This document shows positions 24,835-31,607 of a stretch of 44,856 bases of DNA, one piece after another. The notes under the pieces were generated by a model that did not search any database, was not told the origin of the DNA, and saw nothing but the letters and a program-made list of their open reading frames with translations. How positions within the stretch are numbered: the first letter of the stretch is position 1; the number at the start of each line of letters is the position of its first letter. The position numbers were made by a program, and so were the translations under genes. The DNA is from Lachnospiraceae bacterium. GTDB lineage: Bacteria; Bacillota; Clostridia; Lachnospirales; Lachnospiraceae. The stretch spans positions 1 to 44,856 of the forward strand of contig JAAWOU010000026.1 of NCBI GenBank assembly GCA_022799755.1. The letters are read 5' to 3'.

Positions 24835-24849
24835 GCCGCCGCAGGCGGC
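24835..24849 (+). promoter_or_regulatory. Small GC hairpin upstream of adenosine deaminase gene
   Basis: GCCGCC (24835-24840) pairs with GGCGGC (24844-24849), followed only by TT. Too weak to call a terminator; it may reduce readthrough from the kinase gene. Confidence 0.3.
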
Positions 24850-24879
24850 TTGACGGGAAACAGGAAAAGGGGGAAGCAT

Positions 24880-25893
24880 ATGATTGATCTGCATTTACAT
24901 CTCGACGGTTCCATAGCTCCGGCGGACATGTTCCGGCTGGCAGAAATGTCAAAGACAGAGCTTCCGGTTGAGACGGAAGAGGAACTCAAGGAGAAGCTTA
25001 CGGTGGAGCCCGGCTGCAGGAACTTAAAGGAATATCTGGAGAAATTCGACCTGCCGCTTCGGGTGCTGCAGACAGAACCTGGCCTGGAATTTGCGGTCTA
25101 CAGGCTGTTAGAGAGGCTGGGGGAACAGGGGCTGTGCCGCGGGGAGATTCGCTTCGCCCCTCAGCTGCACATGCAAAGGGGCCTTACCCAGGAGGCAGCC
25201 GTATCCGCGGCCGTATCGGGTCTGAACCGGGGAGTCAGGGATTTCGGGATATCCGCCGGGGTGATTCTGTGCTGTATGAGAGGGAGCACAAACAGGGCGG
25301 AAAACATGGAGACAGTGGCGGTGGCGGAGAGATTTCTGGACAAAGGCGTCTGTGCGGTGGACTTGGCCGGGAATGAGGCGGTCTATCCCACGGAGGCATT
25401 CGCCGACATTTTCCGCAGAGCGGGGGAGCGGCGGGTTCCTGCCGTCATCCATGCAGGCGAGGCCGCAGGGGCACAAAGCGTGCGGGAAGCGCTGGAATTA
25501 GGCGCGGTGCGTATCGGACACGGGATACATGCCATGGAGGATCCTGAGCTGACGGCGCTTTTGCAAGAGAGGAACATCTATCTGGAAATGTGCTACTCCA
25601 GCAATCTGCAGACAAGAACCGTGGAATCCCCGGAGGAATATCCGCTGGTAAGATTTCTCGAAAGGGGGCTGGGTGTCACTGTGAATACCGACAATATGAC
25701 AGTGTCGGACACGGATTTGAGAAAGGAATATTTACTGCTCCGGGACCGGTTTTCGCTGAGCCCTGCCGCATTGAGGCAGCTGGCGCTCAACGGCGCGGAC
25801 GGAGCGTTTGTCACAAAGGAGGAGCGGATGCACCTAAAGGAACGGATCAACAGAGAATTCATCTCCTGGCTGGGCTGCGGCGCCGCCTCCTGA
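24880..25893 (+). CDS. add: Adenosine deaminase
   Basis: A 337-residue zinc deaminase converting adenosine to inosine in purine salvage. Motifs: zinc ligands His5 and His7 in IDLHLHLDGSI, His191 and catalytic Glu194 in VIHAGEAAG, His214 in RIGHGIHAME and Asp271 in VNTDNMTVSDTDLRKEY. The mammalian and E. coli enzymes have Asp-Asp where this one has Asp-Asn, a change I believe is common in Firmicutes homologues. The start at 24880 follows AAAGGGGGAAGC; an upstream in-frame ATG at 24850 is less likely. The stop codon lies inside the loop of a long inverted repeat. Confidence 0.9.
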   Translation: MIDLHLHLDGSIAPADMFRLAEMSKTELPVETEEELKEKLTVEPGCRNLKEYLEKFDLPLRVLQTEPGLEFAVYRLLERLGEQGLCRGEIRFAPQLHMQRGLTQEAAVSAAVSGLNRGVRDFGISAGVILCCMRGSTNRAENMETVAVAERFLDKGVCAVDLAGNEAVYPTEAFADIFRRAGERRVPAVIHAGEAAGAQSVREALELGAVRIGHGIHAMEDPELTALLQERNIYLEMCYSSNLQTRTVESPEEYPLVRFLERGLGVTVNTDNMTVSDTDLRKEYLLLRDRFSLSPAALRQLALNGADGAFVTKEERMHLKERINREFISWLGCGAAS

Positions 25894-25909
25894 GAAGCGG
25901 CGCCGCAGC
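25874..25909. terminator. Perfect 13-base inverted repeat over the adenosine deaminase stop codon
   Basis: GCTGCGGCGCCGC (25874-25886) pairs exactly with GCGGCGCCGCAGC (25897-25909), loop of 10 bases containing the TGA stop. It lies between convergent genes and probably marks the end of transcription or protects 3' ends from both sides, though no T-run follows. Confidence 0.5.
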
Positions 25910-25941
25910 TGCAGCCGGAGAAAGTAAGGGGAATACACTAT

Positions 25942-26577
25942 TTAGCGGGATATGGTCACACCGCATTTTCTCAACTGGTCTTTCGTTAATTCCGGAAATC
26001 GGACAATGGGCAGGGGACTGTCCGGATGCACGCCAAGGGCTTTTTCCATCCATACCATATGATACCATGTCCCGAACTTGTATCCGCAGTTGTGCAGTTT
26101 CCCGGCGAAATCATACCCCAAATGTCCGTGGAACTGAACGCTGTTTTTCGTCAGATAGTCGTCTTCCACCTCCGGATAACCAATGCATGCGTTGAGATTG
26201 CAGATATTCTGGGCTTTGGAGATGAGCTCCAGCACTTCATAGAGCTTTTTTCCCAGGCCCATTTTCTGCTTATCCTGCTTTAGATAGATTGTGGTCTCCG
26301 CAGACCAGTCATAAGCGGCCCGTCCTACGAATGCGCCTGTGTAGGCATAGCCCAGGATTTCTCCGTTTTCCTCGGCGACGATATAAGGGTATTTCTGCAG
26401 AGTGTGCTCGATTCGACTGCGGAATTCTTCTACACTTGGAACTTCGTATTCAAATGTGACAGCCGTATTCTCTACATAAGGGGCGTAGATGTCCCGAATT
26501 TCAGACGCGTCCTCTGCGCGGGCAGTGCGGATGATTGTTTCAGAGCTGTTTTCAGAACGGTTTTCAGACATAATCAT
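25942..26577 (-). CDS. GNAT-family N-acetyltransferase, phosphinothricin-acetyltransferase-like
   Basis: A protein of ~211 residues. IRTARAEDASEIRDIYAPYV and ENTAVTFEYEVPSVEEFRSR match the start of the Pat/YncA subfamily, and the acetyl-CoA binding loop is represented by QDKQKMGLGKKLYEVL (Q/R-x-x-G-x-G/A). GYDFAGKLHNCGYKFGTWYH and MVWMEK give the typical end, followed by an extra ~27-residue tail (LPIVRFPELTKDQLRKCGVT). The ATG at 26577 has GAGAAGG seven bases upstream; ATG 26571 is an alternative. Substrate unknown, likely a small amine. Confidence 0.88.
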   Translation of the reverse strand: MIMSENRSENSSETIIRTARAEDASEIRDIYAPYVENTAVTFEYEVPSVEEFRSRIEHTLQKYPYIVAEENGEILGYAYTGAFVGRAAYDWSAETTIYLKQDKQKMGLGKKLYEVLELISKAQNICNLNACIGYPEVEDDYLTKNSVQFHGHLGYDFAGKLHNCGYKFGTWYHMVWMEKALGVHPDSPLPIVRFPELTKDQLRKCGVTISR

Positions 26578-26633
26578 AAGATTACCTTCTCTCTTTTCTG
26601 AATCCATATAGTCAACTATTTTGTCTATCTTCT

Positions 26634-26662
26634 ATTATATGCCTATGGATACAGGAATACAA
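26634..26662 (-). promoter_or_regulatory. Promoter of the GNAT gene
   Basis: On the minus strand TTGTAT (26662-26657), a 17-base spacer, and a perfect TATAAT (26639-26634), 56 bases upstream of the start codon. Confidence 0.65.
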
Positions 26663-26689
26663 GCCTGAAAATTCTGCTATTTTTTGGGG

Positions 26690-27592
26690 TTAGCGTATCT
26701 TTGTATTTGGGCAGAACATGAAGAGTTTAATGGTTACAGTCCCGGCGGAGTTTTCCGGGGGGGTATTTTGGTATTTTTTAAATTGTGTTAAAAAATTTGC
26801 GTAAGTTGGATATCCTACCATGGCGGCTATGCTGTGGAGAGGAATACTTTTGTCCGCCAGCAGGCGTCTTGCCACATCAATGCGATATCTGCTCAGATAC
26901 TGATAGGGAGTTTCCCCACAGGATTCCTTGAATAAATGAAGAAAATAGTATTTGGAGAGATGGCATGTCTGGGCCAGTTCTTCTACGGAAATCGGCCGGG
27001 CATAGTTCTTGCAGATATAGGCAAAGGCCGGGGAGAGAAGGCCTTGTTCCCCGCAGGGCCTGTTTTGTTCCGGCGCTGTATTAAGGACTGCTTCCAGGAG
27101 AGCATTGAGCAGCTCCTGTAGGAGCAGGCAGATTCCGGAAACCGGGAGAGGAGTTTTCTGAGGCAGTTCCTGCAGAAAGATGCGGCAGATTTCCAGGATA
27201 CGCTCCGGCTGCAGAGGACGGAGGGGATTCGGCTTCTGCAGCAGATAGGGGGCATAGGAAGACAGGCCGTTGCCGTCAAAGCACAGATAATGATAACGCC
27301 AGCTTTTTTTGGGAGCGAGCACTTCATAGCTGTATTTCTCCCTGCAGTCTATGAGACAGCAGAAACCGTTGGGAAGAGAGACGGATTTATTCTTTTGGCG
27401 CAGAATTCCCTCTCCGGCAACGGTATATATAAAGACGACTCCGGTTTCGGAGCCGGCGTTTTCTCGGATATGGTCCGGATCGGCTGTGTAGCCTGCCGAA
27501 GTGAGATACAGCGGAAAGATATGAGATGCTGCAGTGGGTTCAAAGGACAAAAAAAGGCTGTCAGAGTCCCGAAAGTTTTCATCCGAATACAT
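26690..27592 (-). CDS. AraC-family transcriptional regulator, probable 3' frameshift
   Basis: A 300-residue regulator with an N-terminal cupin-like sensor domain (about 20-150, including VVFIYTVAGEGILRQKN and SWRYHYLCFDGNG) and a C-terminal double helix-turn-helix (ISVEELAQTCHLSKYYFLHLF and PLHSIAAMVGYPTYANFLTQ). AGGAGG at 27598-27603 sets the start. After FKKYQNTPP the frame reads ENSAGTVTIKLFMFCPNTKIR, unlike the family. A single extra C in the C7 tract (plus-strand G7 at 26757-26763) would give PPGKLRRDCNH and a stop at 26727-26729, a canonical AraC ending. It is divergent from the second importer and probably controls it. Confidence 0.88.
   Translation of the reverse strand: MYSDENFRDSDSLFLSFEPTAASHIFPLYLTSAGYTADPDHIRENAGSETGVVFIYTVAGEGILRQKNKSVSLPNGFCCLIDCREKYSYEVLAPKKSWRYHYLCFDGNGLSSYAPYLLQKPNPLRPLQPERILEICRIFLQELPQKTPLPVSGICLLLQELLNALLEAVLNTAPEQNRPCGEQGLLSPAFAYICKNYARPISVEELAQTCHLSKYYFLHLFKESCGETPYQYLSRYRIDVARRLLADKSIPLHSIAAMVGYPTYANFLTQFKKYQNTPPENSAGTVTIKLFMFCPNTKIR
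26757..26763 (-). repeat. Poly-C tract (7 C in the coding strand) at the AraC 3' end
   Basis: Seven consecutive C in the coding strand. A length of 8 restores the family-typical C terminus; 7 replaces it by an 18-residue unrelated tail plus three residues. Confidence 0.75.
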
Positions 27593-27697
27593 GGATTCCT
27601 CCTAACTGCCGCCCTAGCCTGCCTAATGGGAACGCTGCGGCGGAGTGAAATGTTATTGTAAACATGATAGCAATATTTGATAGGAAGATAACAATTA

Positions 27698-27727
27698 TTG
27701 AAATTGCATGATACGACAAATTATACT
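27698..27727 (+). promoter_or_regulatory. Promoter of the second ABC importer operon
   Basis: TTGAAA (27698-27703), an 18-base spacer and TATACT (27722-27727). Transcription from here would give a leader of about 120 bases containing the inverted repeat at 27746-27780. Confidence 0.6.
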
Positions 27728-27745
27728 ATTATTTTATCTATAAGT

Positions 27746-27780
27746 CAATATTGATTGTTGAAATTGCCGTATCAATATTG
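27746..27780 (+). promoter_or_regulatory. Candidate operator: 9-base inverted repeat
   Basis: CAATATTGA (27746-27754) and TCAATATTG (27772-27780) are exact reverse complements. The interior TTGTTGAAATTGC resembles TTATTGAAATTGC at 27696-27708, which overlaps the -35 box, so the region also holds direct repeats. Located between the AraC gene and the operon it presumably controls; a likely binding site, though a leader RNA hairpin is possible. Confidence 0.5.
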
Positions 27781-27854
27781 TGCATAGATCCGGAAAACGT
27801 TTTTTTGCCGTTAAAATGCAGAAAAGCGCATATAAGACAACAGGGAATGGGGGT

Positions 27855-28799
27855 ATGAACAGCTTGACAAAAAAGAACGACAAAAGTTTTCTGCTATCGC
27901 TACGACGAGAGATCAGGAAGAACTGGTCCTTGTACGTAATGGCTGCTATTCCGGTGGCGTATTTAATTATTTTCAAATATCTGCCTATGTATGGGGTGCA
28001 AATTGCCTTTCGGGACTATGCTCCGGCTAAGGGTATTACCGGAAGTCCCTGGGTGGGTTTCAAACATTTTCAGAAATTTATCAGCAACTATCAGTTTAAA
28101 CAGATTGTCTGGAATACCATTGCCATCAGTCTCTATCAGCTGCTGACGTTTCCGCTGCCAATTGTGTTGGCAATTTTCCTGAACTATGTGAAAAAGGAAA
28201 GATTCAAGAAAGCGGTACAGATGGTAAGCTATGCGCCTCATTTTATATCCACTGTGGTCATGGTAGGTATTATTATCCAGTTTCTGGATGCCAGGAGCGG
28301 TGTGGTGAACGCCCTTATCACGGCAGTGGGTGGAGAAGCGAAAAACTTCATGGCCTATCCGGAATACTTCCGCCATATCTATGTGTGGACCGGGGTGTGG
28401 CAGGGAATCGGATACAGCTCCATCATCTACATAGCGGCACTTTCCGGAGTATCGGCAGAACTCCATGAAGCAGCCATTATAGACGGCGCAAATATTGTGA
28501 AACGAATTTGGCATGTGGATCTTCCCGCTATCCGGCCTACCATTGTGATCATGCTGATCATGCAGTGCGGTTCTATTTTGTCAGTGGGCTATGAGAAAAT
28601 CTATCTGCTGCAGAACAGCCTGAACAGGAATCAGTCCGAAATCATCAGTACATATGTGTATAAACAGGGTATTGCGGCCGCGCTGCCCCAGTATTCTTAT
28701 TCCACGGCCATCGGCCTGTTTGTGGCAATTGTGAATGTGATACTGCTGATCCTGGTCAATCAAATCACCAAGAAGCTGGGTGAGACTTCCCTCTTCTAA
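27855..28799 (+). CDS. ABC sugar transporter permease, LplB type (second importer)
   Basis: A 314-residue membrane permease with LYVMAAIPVAYLIIFKYLP, VQIAFRDYAPAKGITGSPWV and the EAA loop LHEAAIIDGANIVKRIWHVD followed by LPAIRP. The start at 27855 matches the length of the first LplB-like protein; it has AGGGAATGGGGG upstream, while in-frame ATGs at 27780 and 27816 lack ribosome binding sites. First gene of the AraC-linked importer. No ATPase gene accompanies it. Confidence 0.9.
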   Translation: MNSLTKKNDKSFLLSLRREIRKNWSLYVMAAIPVAYLIIFKYLPMYGVQIAFRDYAPAKGITGSPWVGFKHFQKFISNYQFKQIVWNTIAISLYQLLTFPLPIVLAIFLNYVKKERFKKAVQMVSYAPHFISTVVMVGIIIQFLDARSGVVNALITAVGGEAKNFMAYPEYFRHIYVWTGVWQGIGYSSIIYIAALSGVSAELHEAAIIDGANIVKRIWHVDLPAIRPTIVIMLIMQCGSILSVGYEKIYLLQNSLNRNQSEIISTYVYKQGIAAALPQYSYSTAIGLFVAIVNVILLILVNQITKKLGETSLF

Positions 28800-28833
28800 G
28801 GCGATCATCTTATGCAGAAATGAGGATTCCGCT

Positions 28834-29724
28834 ATGAATAGTTCCTTTAAAATGAAAAGCTTGTCAGACAAAATATTCATCATTATTGACTATGCAATAT
28901 TGATTTTTCTTTTCATTATTGTTGCGTATCCGCTGCTGTATGTCGTCATGGCGTCCGTGTCAGCCGGACCGGCTTCCATGACCCTGTATCTGATTCCGAA
29001 GAGATATTCCATGGCAGGATATGAGGCGGTGTTCGCTTATAAGGATATTTGGATCGGTTATGCCAATTCCCTCATTAATATGGTGTTGGGGACGGCAGTG
29101 TCGCTGACTATGACCATGCTGTGCGCCTATCCTCTGTCCAGGCGGGATTTCAAAGCCCGGAATGTGGTGATGACACTGTGCATGATCACCATGTATTTCT
29201 CCGGCGGCCTGATTCCCACTTATCTGGTGATCCGGGATCTGGGGATGCTCAATACCAGGCTTGCATTGATTCTGCCGGGAGCGCTGAGTGTCTACAATAT
29301 GATCGTTACAAGGACCTATCTGATGACTTCGATTCCCGAGGATATCTGGGAGTCCGCACAGATTGACGGATGCGGGAATTTGCGTTATCTGCTGTCCATG
29401 GTGCTCCCTCTGTCCAAGCCGATATTGGCCGTGGTAGGTCTGTTCTATGCTGTGGGTATATGGAATTCTTACTTTGACGCCATGATTTATGTGCAGGCCA
29501 AGAGGGCTCTGTATCCTCTGGCGCTGGTGTTAAGAGAGATTCTGGTGCTGGATTCTAACAATATGGACCAGCTGGACATCAATACGCTGCTGGCTATGGA
29601 GGAGCGGCGCAATGTAATGAAATACGCGGTCATTGTGGTATCTTCCGTGCCGGTGATGATTATTTATCCTTTTGTGCAGAAGTTCTTTGTAAAAGGGGTC
29701 ATGATCGGAGCGGTAAAGGGGTAG
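28834..29724 (+). CDS. ABC sugar transporter permease, YtcP type (second importer)
   Basis: A 296-residue membrane permease. Family features: LLYVVMASVSAGPAS, MYFSGGLIPTYLVIRDLGML, the EAA loop WESAQIDGCGNLRYLLSMVL then PLSKPILAVVGLF, and the signature end VQKFFVKGVMIGAVKG. The start at 28834 has TGAGGA eight bases upstream and lies 34 bases after the first permease stop. The tandem hairpin repeat begins just after its stop codon. Confidence 0.9.
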   Translation: MNSSFKMKSLSDKIFIIIDYAILIFLFIIVAYPLLYVVMASVSAGPASMTLYLIPKRYSMAGYEAVFAYKDIWIGYANSLINMVLGTAVSLTMTMLCAYPLSRRDFKARNVVMTLCMITMYFSGGLIPTYLVIRDLGMLNTRLALILPGALSVYNMIVTRTYLMTSIPEDIWESAQIDGCGNLRYLLSMVLPLSKPILAVVGLFYAVGIWNSYFDAMIYVQAKRALYPLALVLREILVLDSNNMDQLDINTLLAMEERRNVMKYAVIVVSSVPVMIIYPFVQKFFVKGVMIGAVKG

Positions 29725-29730
29725 CATACA

Positions 29731-29852
29731 TGGAAACATGATAATAAAATCCTTTTTTGGGATTCTATTATAGAAACCTGATAATAGAATCATGTCTTCG
29801 ATTCTATTATAGAAACCTGATAATAGAATCATGTCTTTGATTCTATTATGGA
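29731..29852 (+). repeat. Tandem ~39-bp repeat of self-complementary units
   Basis: Two almost identical 39-base units (29761-29799 and 29800-29838, differing at the last base) are flanked by a degenerate partial copy (29731-29760) and a truncated fourth copy (29839-29852). Each unit contains GATTCTATTAT and ATAATAGAATC, perfect 11-base complements about eight bases apart, so each can form a hairpin. Copies can also cross-pair. It fills most of the gap between the permease and binding-protein genes. Confidence 0.85.
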
Positions 29853-29918
29853 AAATGCATGGTTCCGGGTAGGACAGAGAGAATGCTTTCCTGCCACAGG
29901 AAAAGAATGGAGGTCATT

Positions 29919-31598
29919 ATGAAAAGAAAAGCACTATCCGGCATAGCTGTGGCGACGGCTTCGGCTATGCTGCTGGCTGGCTGCGGCCAGGGAGATTCCG
30001 GCAATGACGGAGGGGATAACATTTCCGGACAGCAGACGGAGCAGGAGTCTAAAACTGGGGAATCAAAGACAGGGGATGAGGGCTCCGGAAACGCCACGGC
30101 TTCGGATGAAAAAGTAACGATCAGTCTCTTCATAGCAGATTATGAGGGCATTGACTACGACAACAATCCCATGACCCTACTCCTGGAAGAGAAATTTAAT
30201 GTGGAATTGCAGTTTGACGTCATTTCTTCCGCCACGGATCAGAATACGGCGTTGAACCTGTCCATTGCCAGCGAGGAGTATTCCGATGTGTACCTGTCAC
30301 CCTGGCTGAGCACTGCCCAGGTAGTGTCCGCTACCCAGGGAGGTGTCTTCATTCCCTTAAACGACTATATTGTGGACGGAACCAGCTACAGGAAAGCTCT
30401 GGACGAGAACCCTGGCTGGGAGGGTATGGTCACCAGCCCGGACGGCAATATCTACACATTCTTCTACAATGACAGCGGCGTACATAAGGCATCCGAGTAC
30501 AAGATGTGGTATCGTTCGGACTGGATGGAGAATATCGGCTGGGATGCTCCGCCCACAACGCCTGAGGAGTTCAAACAGTTCCTCATTGACATCCGCGATA
30601 AGGATGCCAACGGAAACGGGGACGCCGGCGATGAGATTCCGCTGATGGGATATTATAATGGAAGGCAGACGGATCCTATCTGTTTCCTGATGAATCCGTT
30701 TGAGCTGTATACCAACAACTATTATTATATCGACGACAATAATGAAATACATTTCTCTGCCATTACGGATGAATGGAGAGAAGGCTTGGCTTATATCGCG
30801 GATCTCTATGCGGAGGGTCTGATTGATGAGGCGACCTACTCTCAGGATCAGGCTACTTTCAAAGGAATTCTGAATAAGGACGGACAGGATGCCCAGATCG
30901 GCGTGTTCCCCTGCTGGTATCAGGGAGCGGAAATCGACACGACTGTCATGAGCTGGTTCACCTATGAAGCCATGGCTCCTTTAAAGGGCGATCATCAGCA
31001 GTCCGCTGCCAGGTTTGGCGGTAACTTTAACCTGGTGGGCGCTATCAGCAGTCAGTGCGAGCATCCGGAAAAGGCTTTTGAGATTCTGGATTACCTGATT
31101 AGTGAAGAAGGTTCCTGGATGGGTATGTGGGGTATGGAGGGCACCACTTATGAGATGGTGGATGCGGAGAATCTCTATGGAGGTGACAGAGCTGTCAAGC
31201 AGACAGTGGATAAACTGATTCCAGATTATCTGTGGAACTCAGGCTGTTTCCCGCGCTATGACAAGGAAGAAATGCGGTATGCAGCTATTCTGGATGAGAG
31301 CACAAAGGAATCCGACAATACCTTTACCCTGTTGAAAGCGGCACAGACTTATGAGCCCTATTATGTAAACCATCATATCCCTGATATTGTGTGGTGCGGG
31401 GACGAGCAGGTAGTACAGGCAGTGACGGATTACAGCGCTACCATTAACGATTATATCAAGGCCACGGACACAGAGTTCATTATGGGAAGACAGGACATCA
31501 ATGATGATGCCGCGTGGCAGGCATATCTGGATCAGTTGGATGCCATGGGGCTGCAGGACTATATTGAGACCCTGTATACTTATTATGATTTGAGATAG
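29919..31598 (+). CDS. Extracellular solute-binding lipoprotein (second importer)
   Basis: A 559-residue lipoprotein: MKRKALSGIAVATASAMLLA then the lipobox Cys22, a Gly/Ser/Glu/Thr tether to about residue 62, and an LplA/YtcQ-like binding domain (ISLFIADYEGIDYDNNPMT, LSIASEEYSDVYLSPWLS, KASEYKMWYRSDWMENIGWD). The ATG at 29919 follows ATGGAGG. It should bind the oligosaccharide imported by the two preceding permeases. Its separation from them by the hairpin repeats suggests higher or separate expression of the binding protein. Confidence 0.92.
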   Translation: MKRKALSGIAVATASAMLLAGCGQGDSGNDGGDNISGQQTEQESKTGESKTGDEGSGNATASDEKVTISLFIADYEGIDYDNNPMTLLLEEKFNVELQFDVISSATDQNTALNLSIASEEYSDVYLSPWLSTAQVVSATQGGVFIPLNDYIVDGTSYRKALDENPGWEGMVTSPDGNIYTFFYNDSGVHKASEYKMWYRSDWMENIGWDAPPTTPEEFKQFLIDIRDKDANGNGDAGDEIPLMGYYNGRQTDPICFLMNPFELYTNNYYYIDDNNEIHFSAITDEWREGLAYIADLYAEGLIDEATYSQDQATFKGILNKDGQDAQIGVFPCWYQGAEIDTTVMSWFTYEAMAPLKGDHQQSAARFGGNFNLVGAISSQCEHPEKAFEILDYLISEEGSWMGMWGMEGTTYEMVDAENLYGGDRAVKQTVDKLIPDYLWNSGCFPRYDKEEMRYAAILDESTKESDNTFTLLKAAQTYEPYYVNHHIPDIVWCGDEQVVQAVTDYSATINDYIKATDTEFIMGRQDINDDAAWQAYLDQLDAMGLQDYIETLYTYYDLR

Positions 31599-31607
31599 GA
31601 CGGAGAG

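Noticed and set aside
23661..25893. HipBA-type toxin-antitoxin locus
   Set aside because: No HipB-like small helix-turn-helix gene is adjacent; the next gene is a clear adenosine deaminase.
29530..29832. Small minus-strand protein with repeated ILLSGFYNRI-like segments
   Set aside because: It is only the translation of the tandem repeat and antisense permease sequence, with no ribosome binding site.
29731..29852. CRISPR array
   Set aside because: Units are directly adjacent with no unique spacers, and no cas genes are present; this is a tandem repeat.
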